From an uncultured bacterium (lineage in GTDB: Bacteria; Spirochaetota; UBA4802; UB4802), in the NCBI GenBank assembly GCA_937920495.1, contig CALEUQ010000007.1:1-45333 (forward strand): a stretch of DNA of 45,333 nt, given 5' to 3'. The stretch's first letter is position 1; the number at the start of each line of letters is the position of its first letter. The translations under genes were made by a program, and so were the position numbers. Under the pieces are notes generated by a model, which made no database searches, had not been told where the DNA came from, and was given only the letters and a program-made list of their open reading frames with translations. Shown in pieces: positions 25,905 through 33,415 of this stretch.

Positions 25905-26669
25905 TTATCCAAATTTTCCTGTTATGTAATTTTCGGTCATCTGCTTTTCAGGTTTTGTAAACATAACTTCGGTTTTATTGACTTCAATGAGCTTTCCCAT
26001 ATAAAAGAATGCTGTATAATCACTTACGCGAGCTGCCTGCTGCATGTTATGTGTTACTATTATAATGGTATACTGCTTCTTCAAGTCCTGAATAAGCTCT
26101 TCAATCTTCTGTGTTGATATTGGATCAAGCGCTGAAGCAGGCTCATCCATTAAGATAATCTCGGGCTGTACTGCAATGGTGCGTGCAATACAAAGCCGCT
26201 GCTGCTGACCGCCTGAAAGGCTCATGGCCGAATCATTAAGACGGTCTTTAACCTCGTCCCACAACGCAGTACGTTTCAGTGAATCTTCAACGATGCGCTC
26301 AATGGTATACCGGTCTTTGATGCCGTTAATCTTGAGGCCGTAGGCAATATTATCAAAAATTGATTTGGGGAAAGGATTTGATTTCTGGAATACCATACCT
26401 ACCCTGCGACGTAGTTGTGTTACATCATAACGGGTATGGTATATGGACTCTCCGTCTATGGTCAATTCCCCTTCAATTTTTGTATAGGGTATTATATCAT
26501 TCATCCGGTTGATGCAACGCAGGAATGTGGATTTGCCACATCCTGAAGGGCCAATCAGGGCCATCACTGTGTTTGCCTCTACTGATAGATTAATGTCAAA
26601 TAGTGCCTGATTATCCCCGTAGAAAAAAGAAAGATTCTGGGCTTTAACTTTTATTGTGTTTTGTGACAT
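25905..26669 (-). CDS. pstB: Phosphate ABC transporter ATPase PstB
   Basis: A 254-residue ABC ATPase that powers phosphate import through PstC-PstA. Walker A is GPSGCGKST near residue 38, the Q-loop is [15 protein letters not shown], the signature is LSGGQQQR and Walker B is [12 protein letters not shown], followed by the switch His in [14 protein letters not shown]. The last two blocks are characteristic of PstB. It is the first gene of a minus-strand operon (pstB-phoU-phoB-phoR), with ribosome site GGTGAT and a Pho-box-like array about 220-260 bases upstream. Confidence 0.93.
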   Translation of the reverse strand: MSQNTIKVKAQNLSFFYGDNQALFDINLSVEANTVMALIGPSGCGKSTFLRCINRMNDIIPYTKIEGELTIDGESIYHTRYDVTQLRRRVGMVFQKSNPFPKSIFDNIAYGLKINGIKDRYTIERIVEDSLKRTALWDEVKDRLNDSAMSLSGGQQQRLCIARTIAVQPEIILMDEPASALDPISTQKIEELIQDLKKQYTIIIVTHNMQQAARVSDYTAFFYMGKLIEVNKTEVMFTKPEKQMTENYITGKFG

Positions 26670-26886
26670 AAATCACCATTTTTTGTTTTACAGTTAAATT
26701 ATTATATCATCACTTTTCTTGAATTATTCCTTACAATAATTTTATGAATTAATGAAGTGTGTATTCACATCGGCTTTGGCATTGGTGATATGCATTATTC
26801 CAGATTTTTTTTCATAAATTATACATAAAATTATCCATAAGAAATAAATCGTACAATCACTTTTAGTATTTACATTATCAAACCAC

Positions 26887-26930
26887 GGGGATGTTAAGGA
26901 TTTATAATAATAATGTAAAGAAAATATAAA
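26887..26930 (-). promoter_or_regulatory. Pho-box array facing pstB
   Basis: Read on the minus strand, four 11-base units begin TTTATA, TTTACA, ATTATA and TTAACA (starting at 26930, 26919, 26908 and 26897). The register is exactly 11, as in the pstC array, and the first unit TTTATATTTTC is identical to the third unit there. Confidence 0.65.
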
Positions 26931-27017
26931 GTTTTTTTGCTAAAGTATACCTCCACATTGAACGTGCGTATTAATCTGTATAGTTAAAAGACAAAATAGC
27001 TTAAATCAAATAGAAAA

Positions 27018-27061
27018 TTAATCTAATCTTTATAAAATTTTCATAATAGCCATGTAAATAG
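27018..27061 (+). promoter_or_regulatory. Pho-box array facing pstS
   Basis: Four 11-base units begin TTAATC, TTTATA, TTCATA and CATGTA (27018, 27029, 27040, 27051). The match is weaker than in the other two arrays but has the same spacing. It lies 66-109 bases before pstS, with TATAGT just downstream as a possible -10. Confidence 0.55.
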
Positions 27062-27126
27062 TATAGTGTATAAAAATGCATAATGCGTTTTAAATAAAGC
27101 TTTTTAAATTATAACAGGAGGCCATA

Positions 27127-27957
27127 ATGAAGGTCAAGAGTTTTTCAGTTTTTTTGATGATAATGGCGTTAATAAGCTCATTATCAATTGGGTTTTCACA
27201 AACCAAAGGTTCAAAAGTAGTTATTAAAGGTTCAACAACAGTATTGCCCATAGCACAGAAGGCTTTGGAAGCATTTTATGAAAAGACAAAAACAGTTATA
27301 AGCCTCTCTGGTACTGGTTCGGGTGATGGTATTAAGTCACTTATCGATGGTAGCTGTGACATTGCAAATTCTTCACGGGAAATGAAACCTGAAGAGTGGA
27401 ATTTGGCAAAATCAAAAGGTGAAAAGATTAAGGAAGTGGCTATTGCGTATGATATGATAGTCCCGGTAGTTCATCCTTCAAATCCGGTAAAAAATCTTTC
27501 AATGGCTCAGCTTAAAGCAATTTATGAAGGAGCTATTACAAACTGGAGCCAGGTGGGTGGTAATAATGAAAGGATAGTGGTAATATCCCGAGACTCAAGT
27601 TCCGGTACATTTGAAGTGTGGGAATCAAAGGTTATGAAGAAGTCAGAAGTACGAAAGGATGCATTGCTGCAGGCTTCAAATGGTGCTATAGCATCAGTTG
27701 TTGCAAAGAATAAAAGAGCTATTGGATATTTAGGGTTTGGATATCTTGATGACAGGGTTAAAGTATTAACTGTGAATGGCGTTGAACCAACAATACCCAA
27801 TGGTAAATCAGGTGCGTACCCAATAGCCCGTAAGTTATATATGTATATCAATGAAGTAAAGATAAAACCTGAAGCGCAAGCTTTTATAGACTTTATCCTT
27901 TCAAAAGAAGGGCAGCAGATTGTTAAGGCAGCAGGTTTTATACCACTCACTGATTAA
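27127..27957 (+). CDS. pstS: Phosphate-binding protein PstS (first copy)
   Basis: A 276-residue secreted phosphate-binding protein. The signal peptide (about 1-24, ending SIGFSQ) has no cysteine, so it is probably not a lipoprotein. The mature part begins VVIKGSTTVLPIAQKALEAF, a PstS phosphate-loop region, and contains SGTGSGDGIKSLIDG and SRDSSSGTFEVWESK, whose Ser, Thr, Arg and Asp bind phosphate. The start has ACAGGAGG upstream. A strong terminator follows at 27993. A paralogue lies directly behind it. Confidence 0.92.
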   Translation: MKVKSFSVFLMIMALISSLSIGFSQTKGSKVVIKGSTTVLPIAQKALEAFYEKTKTVISLSGTGSGDGIKSLIDGSCDIANSSREMKPEEWNLAKSKGEKIKEVAIAYDMIVPVVHPSNPVKNLSMAQLKAIYEGAITNWSQVGGNNERIVVISRDSSSGTFEVWESKVMKKSEVRKDALLQASNGAIASVVAKNKRAIGYLGFGYLDDRVKVLTVNGVEPTIPNGKSGAYPIARKLYMYINEVKIKPEAQAFIDFILSKEGQQIVKAAGFIPLTD

Positions 27958-27992
27958 TATATATCTATATATATAGAACACTGATTTACACA

Positions 27993-28018
27993 ACGCTACA
28001 GCAATGTAGCGTTTTTTG
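27993..28018 (+). terminator. Intrinsic terminator after pstS
   Basis: ACGCTACA (27993-28000) and TGTAGCGT (28005-28012) form an eight-pair stem with loop GCAA, running into a T tract. It separates the two pstS genes and allows much higher expression of the first. Confidence 0.85.
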
Positions 28019-28162
28019 TTAAAAAATTGTTGAAAATCTTTGTGATACCACGTAGGGTAAAGGTAAAGTTATAAATTAGTTTTAGGAATAAAAAAGTGCA
28101 CACTTTTGCCATTTTTATGGCAGGAGAGCACTGTACAAAAATATTATTACCCGGGAGGGCTT

Positions 28163-28999
28163 ATGAAAAGGGCAACCATCATATCCAGTTGCATTATTAT
28201 AACGTTGGCTTTAGCACTGATACCTAACATATCCTGTTCCAAAGAAGCAGGAGAGAAAGTTGTTGTAAAGGGCTCAACCACAGTGTTACCCATTACTCAA
28301 AAAGCTGCTGAAGCCTTTTATGAAAAGAGTAAAATTGTTATCTCGCTATCGGGTACCGGTTCAGGCGATGGTATTAAGTCGCTGATAGATGGTAGTTGCG
28401 ATATTGCAAACTCTTCGCGAGAGATGCATCAGGAAGAATTGGCATTAGCAAAACGTAAAGGTGAAATCATTAAAGAAGTAGCCATAGCGTTTGATATGAT
28501 AGTCCCCATTGTGCATCCTTCCAATCCTATTAAAAATCTTTCATTGCATCAGCTGAAAGCTATCTACGAAGGTTCGGTTAAGAACTGGAAGGATGTGTGT
28601 AGCGATAATGATGCAACAATAGTTGTGATATCACGGGATTCAAGCTCGGGTACCTTTGAGGTGTGGGAATCCAAAGTAATGAAGCATGTTGAGGTACGAA
28701 AAGATGCGCTATTGCAGGCTTCTAATGGAGCTATTGTACAGACTGTATCACAAAATCCAAAGGCAATTGGATATGTGGGCTACGGGTATCTCAATGACAA
28801 AGTTAAACCACTGTATGTGAATAATGTGGAGCCAACAATAGAAAATGGAAAGAGTGGCAAATACCCCATTGCGCGCAAGCTTTATATGTATGTAAACGAG
28901 GTAAAGATAAAGCCAGCCGCACAGGCATTTATAGATTTTATGCTTTCTAGAGAAGGTCAGGCAATAGTGAAAGAGGCGGGATTTATTCCGGTGAGGTAG
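28163..28999 (+). CDS. Phosphate-binding protein PstS (second copy, probable lipoprotein)
   Basis: A 278-residue paralogue of the preceding pstS, nearly collinear and very similar along the whole length (same KGSTTVLPI, SGTGSGDGIKSLIDG and SRDSSSGTFEVWESK blocks). I start it at the ATG after GGGAGGGC rather than at an earlier in-frame ATG. Its leader ends in NISCSKEAG, a relaxed spirochaete-style lipobox, so it is probably lipid-anchored while the first copy is soluble. No clear Pho-box array precedes it. Read-through from pstS past the terminator, or an unseen promoter, must drive it. It is a recent tandem duplicate. Confidence 0.88.
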   Translation: MKRATIISSCIIITLALALIPNISCSKEAGEKVVVKGSTTVLPITQKAAEAFYEKSKIVISLSGTGSGDGIKSLIDGSCDIANSSREMHQEELALAKRKGEIIKEVAIAFDMIVPIVHPSNPIKNLSLHQLKAIYEGSVKNWKDVCSDNDATIVVISRDSSSGTFEVWESKVMKHVEVRKDALLQASNGAIVQTVSQNPKAIGYVGYGYLNDKVKPLYVNNVEPTIENGKSGKYPIARKLYMYVNEVKIKPAAQAFIDFMLSREGQAIVKEAGFIPVR

Positions 29000-29013
29000 A
29001 GCAATAAATTACG

Positions 29014-29259
29014 TTATTCTTGCGTAAGAATTCTATTAAGTAGTATATCTACAATGTTCCTTCTGCCATCAATTACGGCTGGAATGATAACATTGTGTTT
29101 TTCAATACGATACATAACTCTCCAGGGTGAAATCACCAGCTCTCTATAAATTTTAATATTGAATTTATTCAGCTCAGGAATAATTCTGCCTGTTTTGGGG
29201 AATTTGTTAAGTTCATTACATTTAGTCTTTATTGTAGTAAATATAATCTTTTTCCCCAA
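29014..29259 (-). pseudogene. ParE/RelE toxin, N-terminally truncated
   Basis: An open frame of 81 residues from a TTG. The part FPKTGRIIPEL...YRELVISPWRVMYRIE...AVIDGRRNI is the C-terminal half of a ParE/RelE-fold toxin. The usual N-terminal 45-50 residues (two helices after the first strand) are missing, and the frame begins inside the antitoxin gene. The likely explanation is a deletion joining the antitoxin to the middle of the toxin, so this is probably inactive. The alternative, a genuinely short toxin, is less likely. Confidence 0.65.
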
Positions 29260-29449
29260 GAGCTAATAATTTTAAAATACCCAGAGCTTTTTGCATGCTT
29301 TCGTAGCTTTCACTGTCAACTAAAACAGCTTTTGCTATACCATTTTGGGTAATATATATAGGCCTCTTAGATTCATTTACTTGTTTTAAAGCATCAGCTG
29401 TGTGTGATTTGATATATGATATTGGGCGAATGTCCTGTTTTATGTTCAT
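29222..29449 (-). CDS. Phd/YefM-type antitoxin, altered C-terminus
   Basis: A 75-residue protein. The N-terminal DNA-binding half (RPISYIKSHTADALKQVNES, then RPIYITQNGIAKAVLVDSESYESM) is a clear Phd/YefM domain. After LLALGEKD the sequence switches to YIYYNKD and stops, about 15-20 residues short of the usual toxin-binding tail. This agrees with the deletion inferred for the toxin. It may still act as a repressor on the palindrome at 29467-29487. Confidence 0.7.
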   Translation of the reverse strand: MNIKQDIRPISYIKSHTADALKQVNESKRPIYITQNGIAKAVLVDSESYESMQKALGILKLLALGEKDYIYYNKD

Positions 29450-29466
29450 GTTTGCCTTGACATATG

Positions 29467-29487
29467 TTGGTACTAATATAGTACCAA
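29467..29487. promoter_or_regulatory. Palindromic operator of the toxin-antitoxin remnant
   Basis: TTGGTAC (29467-29473), a seven-base AT spacer and GTACCAA (29481-29487) form a perfect inverted repeat 18-38 bases upstream of the antitoxin start. Phd/YefM proteins autoregulate through such palindromes. Confidence 0.6.
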
Positions 29488-29673
29488 ATATAGTCCATAG
29501 TGTCAGATAAATTTTTAAAATATTATTTTTGGGTGATATGTAGAAGGTGTATGTAAAATCTGTTATTCAATATATTATCAACTTTTCGTGTTTTCGAGAA
29601 AATATGAAAATATTATACAAAAGTTTGTGGATAAAAGCAGTTTTCACACTTTCCTATAATTTGAAATGGGAGT

Positions 29674-29826
29674 CTATCCGTCCATTTTCTCAAAAATGAA
29701 ATTTATTTTAGGTATTATATCATATTGAATATCTTTATCATCTTCATCTTTATTTTTCTTTTTTCGAAATTCTTTAAATTCATCAAATTGCATTAAAATA
29801 TTAATGTTCCTGTTCATCAGGAGCAT
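29674..29826 (-). other. Small unrecognised open frame (50 codons)
   Basis: Starts at an ATG inside the Mrr-like fragment, in another phase. It encodes a very charged peptide (QFDEFKEFRKKKNKDEDDKD, then a hydrophobic tail ending EKMDG). There is no ribosome site. It could be a shifted continuation of the decayed gene upstream or chance. Confidence 0.2.
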
Positions 29827-29872
29827 AGTTTAAAAGAGGTAGCATAAATGTGTGATAGTAGGGAATTGCCAT
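29801..29872 (-). pseudogene. Remnant of an Mrr-type restriction protein N-terminus
   Basis: A 23-codon open frame with ribosome-site-like AAGG upstream, reading IPYYHTFMLPLLNYAPDEQEH before a stop. It resembles the start of the Mrr N-terminal winged helix (pattern IPxYxxLMLPLLxxxxDGxEH). The rest of the gene is not present in any frame as a continuous match, so this would be a degraded restriction gene. The match is short and judged by eye. Confidence 0.4.
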
Positions 29873-30062
29873 ATTTTATTTTACCTTATTGTGTGGTATC
29901 CAGTCTCACTCATTTTCAACTCATTTTCATAAGATGAGTATCAAAGTTAATTATTTTATCATACGTACATCACAAAACCCCCTTTTAAATAAAAAAATCC
30001 TTGCCTTTATTGAAAGTGTGATAACACTGTTATCTTAAAATGATGTATTATTTGAGGACATT

Positions 30063-31127
30063 ATGAAACAATTATGCACAATTAAAGCTGGCAAAAACGC
30101 ATACAGGATTATAAAAGAAGAAGGATTACAAAAAGAAAGGATTAGATGCGTGCTTGGTGCTGCAGGTGGGCCCAAGTGGCTCATATTGTATGGGCTTGAT
30201 AGGCTTGTGTACACACGTTTTTTGCAGAAACGAAAAACCACAGTGCATTTAATTGGTTCATCTATAGCAACGTGGCGTTTTGCTGCTATGGCACAAAAGG
30301 ATGGTGCAAAGGCGCTGGATAGTTTTAAGGAACGGTATATGGCTCAGAAGTATTCGCTCAATCCTGACAGGGAAGAGATAAGTGCTGAAACAGTAGCAAT
30401 TATGGAACACTATCTGCCTGATAGCAAGGTAAAGGAAATACTTTCCCATCCACTTTTACGACTGTGTATTATCACAGCACGGTCAAAGCATCTTTTGAAG
30501 TATGAAAGTAAATTACCGCTTATGGCTGGACTTGCCGTATCTGCAATAACAAATGCAGCAAGCAGAAAATGTTTGCAACTAAACTTTGATAGATATGTAT
30601 TTTATGACAGAAGGGAGTTCCCATCATTTATACAATGGAAAAATTTTAATACACAGTACATCCCGCTTGATGAATCAAATGTAAAAAAAGCAGTTATGGC
30701 GTCAGGTGCAATCCCACTGGTTATGAAGGGTGTGCCGTATTCCCATAATGGCACTACCGCTATGTTACGTGACGGAGGGCTTGTGGATTATCAGATGGAT
30801 CTGCCACTGGCGCTTGATGATGGCATTGCACTGTATCCACATTATCGTGATAGTATTATACCGGGTTGGTTTGACAAAGCGCTACCGTATCGCAGGCCTC
30901 ACCACAGCCTGGAAGATGTTTGTATTGTTTCGCCTTCAAAAGAAGCTATTTACTCACTACCGTATAAAAAGATTCCCGACAGGCATGATTTTTATACATT
31001 TGTGGGTAATGATAAAGAACGACTGCTTTTCTGGGAAAAAGCAGTTGAGCTAGGTATACACATGGCTGAAGAGCTGGCAGAACTGGTGGAGAGTGGAAAA
31101 ATAAAAGACAGGGTGTCTTTGTTGTAG
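30063..31127 (+). CDS. Patatin-like phospholipase family protein
   Basis: A 354-residue protein with the patatin catalytic elements. The oxyanion-hole glycines are in GAAGGPKW near residue 38, the nucleophile Ser is in GSSIATW near 66 and the catalytic Asp is in RDGGLVDY near 238. There is no signal peptide or membrane segment, so it is likely a cytoplasmic lipid acyl hydrolase. The N-terminal Gly-rich loop reads GAAGGPKW rather than the usual GGGxKG, which marks a distinct subgroup. The ATG has GAGGA seven bases upstream. The acyl-CoA dehydrogenase 160 bases downstream could use released fatty acids, but no shared operon is proved. Confidence 0.8.
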   Translation: MKQLCTIKAGKNAYRIIKEEGLQKERIRCVLGAAGGPKWLILYGLDRLVYTRFLQKRKTTVHLIGSSIATWRFAAMAQKDGAKALDSFKERYMAQKYSLNPDREEISAETVAIMEHYLPDSKVKEILSHPLLRLCIITARSKHLLKYESKLPLMAGLAVSAITNAASRKCLQLNFDRYVFYDRREFPSFIQWKNFNTQYIPLDESNVKKAVMASGAIPLVMKGVPYSHNGTTAMLRDGGLVDYQMDLPLALDDGIALYPHYRDSIIPGWFDKALPYRRPHHSLEDVCIVSPSKEAIYSLPYKKIPDRHDFYTFVGNDKERLLFWEKAVELGIHMAEELAELVESGKIKDRVSLL

Positions 31128-31128
31128 G

Positions 31129-31138
31129 GCGATAGTTA
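31129..31138 (+). repeat. GCGATAGTTA motif copy after the patatin-like gene
   Basis: An exact copy of the window-wide 10-mer starting two bases after the stop codon, followed by CTGC. Confidence 0.6.
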
Positions 31139-31290
31139 CTGCGTGAGGGATGCGCAGGGTGGCTAATAATATTAACAATTGCAAAAAATAGTTGATTAAA
31201 AAAGTACATAACAGTGTAATTTTTTCTTTACAAATAAGAATACACATGATATACTCAAATTTGTTACTATAATTTGAATAGGGGTGGAAT

Positions 31291-32988
31291 ATGATTCTTT
31301 TAAATCCAAAAAAGTACAATGTTAAATTTCCCGACAAAGAGTCGGAAGACATTATGAAAAAAACCATTAATTTTTTTGAGACAAAAGGCTTAAAAAAGGT
31401 TTTAGATGATGACCATAACTGTGTGTGGTACGATGACTTCTTGCAGTTTCAGAAAGAAAATCAGATTTTTGCCAAGCTTTTCACGCCAAAAGGCTATGGC
31501 GATAGCGGCAGCCATTGGAACACCTGGCGCATTGTTAATTTTGCTGAAATTTTAGGTTTTTACGGGCTTGCATACTGGTACACATTCCAGGTTTCGCAGC
31601 TGGGACTTGGCCCAATATGGATTGGTAAAAACGAAGAGGTTAAGCAGAAAGCTGCCAGGCTTTTAAAGGAAGGTGCTATCTTTGCGTTTGGTTTGTCAGA
31701 AAAAGAACATGGTGCTGACATCTATTCAAGCGATATGATGCTATATCCCAATGGGGACGGTACGTACAGAGCAAATGGCGATAAGTACTACATTGGCAAT
31801 GCCAACAAAGCTGCCATGGTATCAACATTTGGCAAAATTGCTGATACCGGCGACTATGTATTCTTTGTGGTGGATTCGCAGCATCCAAAATTTGAATGTA
31901 TTAAGAATGTTATTCATAGCCAGTCATACGTTGCTGAGTATGCGCTGCACGATTATCCCATTACCGAAGCTGACATCCTTGATAAAGGCAGGGATGCCTG
32001 GGATGCATCGCTGAATACAATCAACATCTGTAAATTTAATTTGGGGTGGGGTTCAATTGGTATTGCAACTCATTGTTTTTATGAAGCATTGAACCATGCT
32101 GCACACCGCAACCTTTACGGTAAATATGTGACGGAATTTCCACACATCAAACAGTTCTTTGTTGATGCCTACACCAGACTTGTGGCAATGAAGCTTTTTG
32201 CTTTACGCGCAACTGACTATATGCGAAGCGCCAATGAGAATGATAAGCGGTATTTGCTGTACAATCCAATGGTTAAAATGAAAGTGACCACTCAGGGTGA
32301 AGAGGTTATAAATTTGCTGTGGGATATTATTGCCGCCAAAGGCTTTGAAAAGGATACATACTTCCACATGGCTGCCCGCGATATCAGGGCATTGCCAAAA
32401 CTGGAAGGGACGGTTCATGTTAACATGGCGCTGATTATCAAGTTCATGTTTAACTACTTCTTTAATCCAAAAGAATTCCCTGAAATACCGCAGAGGCTTG
32501 ATGCTACCAATGATGATTTTCTCTTTAATCAGGGACCAACCAAAGGATTGGGGAAGATTCAATTCCACGATTACAACATTGCGTATAACAGCGTCAACCT
32601 GCCTAACGTTGAGATCTTTAAGAAACAGATTAACGCATTTAAAGATTTCATGATGGGTGCCACCCCTGACCAGAAACAGGCTGAAGACATTGACTTCTTG
32701 CTTTCAATTGGTGAGCTTTTTACGCTGGTTGCGTATGGTCAGCTTATTCTGGAAAATAAGAAGATCTACAATGTTGAAGATGATTTGATTGATCAGATAT
32801 TTGATTTCATGATCAGGGATTTCTCAAAGTTTGCATTGCAGATTTATTCCAAAACAAGCAGTACTGCCAAACAGCAGGAGTTGTGCTTGAAGATGATACA
32901 AAAACCTGTGGTTGATCATGACAGGTACAACCGTGTGCTTGAAAAATATGTGTATTCGCTGGTTGATGAATACCACATGAATGAATAG
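31291..32988 (+). CDS. Acyl-CoA dehydrogenase family protein
   Basis: A 565-residue flavoenzyme of the acyl-CoA dehydrogenase superfamily. The middle beta domain is recognisable by FGLSEKEHGADIYSSD (FAD/substrate loop, near residue 130) and YRANGDKYYIGNANKA. The C-terminal helical domain follows. At 565 residues it is longer than short-chain enzymes (about 380) and resembles the extended type with an added C-terminal domain. I cannot place the catalytic Glu with confidence. The ATG has GGGGTGG just upstream. No acyl-CoA ligase or electron-transfer flavoprotein gene is close, so the substrate is unknown. Confidence 0.8.
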   Translation: MILLNPKKYNVKFPDKESEDIMKKTINFFETKGLKKVLDDDHNCVWYDDFLQFQKENQIFAKLFTPKGYGDSGSHWNTWRIVNFAEILGFYGLAYWYTFQVSQLGLGPIWIGKNEEVKQKAARLLKEGAIFAFGLSEKEHGADIYSSDMMLYPNGDGTYRANGDKYYIGNANKAAMVSTFGKIADTGDYVFFVVDSQHPKFECIKNVIHSQSYVAEYALHDYPITEADILDKGRDAWDASLNTINICKFNLGWGSIGIATHCFYEALNHAAHRNLYGKYVTEFPHIKQFFVDAYTRLVAMKLFALRATDYMRSANENDKRYLLYNPMVKMKVTTQGEEVINLLWDIIAAKGFEKDTYFHMAARDIRALPKLEGTVHVNMALIIKFMFNYFFNPKEFPEIPQRLDATNDDFLFNQGPTKGLGKIQFHDYNIAYNSVNLPNVEIFKKQINAFKDFMMGATPDQKQAEDIDFLLSIGELFTLVAYGQLILENKKIYNVEDDLIDQIFDFMIRDFSKFALQIYSKTSSTAKQQELCLKMIQKPVVDHDRYNRVLEKYVYSLVDEYHMNE

Positions 32989-33000
32989 AAGATAGTGAGC

Positions 33001-33026
33001 AGTATAGTATAAAATAGTACTATACT
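33001..33026. repeat. Inverted repeat after the acyl-CoA dehydrogenase gene
   Basis: AGTATAGTA (33001-33009) and TACTATACT (33018-33026) pair perfectly over nine bases with an eight-base loop, followed by ATTTTG. It is an AT-rich hairpin just downstream of the stop codon and could protect the mRNA end or help termination. Confidence 0.5.
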
Positions 33027-33038
33027 ATTTTGAAAAAG

Positions 33039-33090
33039 AGAGCGCCTTGTAACGATAAATAATGTATTGTTGCGGGGTGCTCTTTTTTTT
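33039..33090 (+). terminator. Intrinsic terminator after the acyl-CoA dehydrogenase gene
   Basis: AGAGCGCC (33039-33046) pairs with GGTGCTCT (33076-33083, one G-T pair), and the second arm runs directly into seven or eight T. The loop is long (29 bases) but partly self-pairing. Confidence 0.65.
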
Positions 33091-33173
33091 GTGTTTACTG
33101 GAAATGCATGTTGTGGTTTTAAATTTTGCGGTGTATTTCCTTTTGTATTTTTGCACAAAGATATTTAAAGGCA

Positions 33174-33292
33174 CGATTTATTCCTTAAATAAAATTTATG
33201 AACATAATAAACGTAACGTACACCCCCGCCGCCTTGGACGACGGGGGTGTGCAACTTTTTATTAACAAAATATTTTTAAGGAATTATTAGTG
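33174..33292 (+). mobile_element. Hairpin element, copy 1 (MITE-like)
   Basis: About 119 bases bounded by the inverted ends ATTCCTTAAA (33180-33189) and TTTAAGGAAT (33275-33284). The centre has a GC-rich stem: ACACCCCCG (33220-33228) with CGGGGGTGT (33242-33250), followed by CTTTTTATT, so it also looks like a plus-strand terminator. Copies 2 and 3 share the flanking AT-rich arms almost base for base. It carries no protein and would have to be moved by enzymes encoded elsewhere. Confidence 0.7.
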
Positions 33293-33343
33293 GCAATCCA
33301 TCACAACATCTTCCTGCAAGTGATTGTTCAAAAGAATTTACAC

Positions 33344-33373
33344 TTGACATCATATTTATTATTTACAGACTAT
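33344..33373 (+). promoter_or_regulatory. Possible proS promoter
   Basis: A perfect TTGACA at 33344-33349 is followed after 18 bases by a weak -10 (GACTAT). It lies just downstream of hairpin element copy 1 and about 45 bases before proS. Confidence 0.35.
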
Positions 33374-33415
33374 CGGAAAACTAACAAGCACCATAATACA
33401 TAGAGGGACACCATT

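Larger units (their letters stand above)
26670..27126. other. Divergent phosphate-control region between pstB and pstS
   Basis: A 457-base AT-rich region without a gene. It carries two separate Pho-box-like arrays, one facing each way. The pstB array lies about 220-260 bases from its gene, so the pstB mRNA probably has a long leader. No strong hairpin is seen in that leader. Confidence 0.6.
29488..30062. other. Scar region with gene fragments
   Basis: Apart from the two fragments listed separately, no intact gene is seen in these 575 bases. GATAAC and GTTATC form a small inverted repeat about 40 bases before the patatin-like gene. The ribosome site GAGGA is present right before 30063. Confidence 0.5.

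Noticed and set aside
33290..33403. GTG-started frame of 37 codons with AAGGA upstream, at the right end of hairpin element copy 1
   Set aside because: The apparent ribosome site and GTG belong to the element's conserved border. At copy 2 the same start meets a stop after six codons, so it is not a conserved gene.
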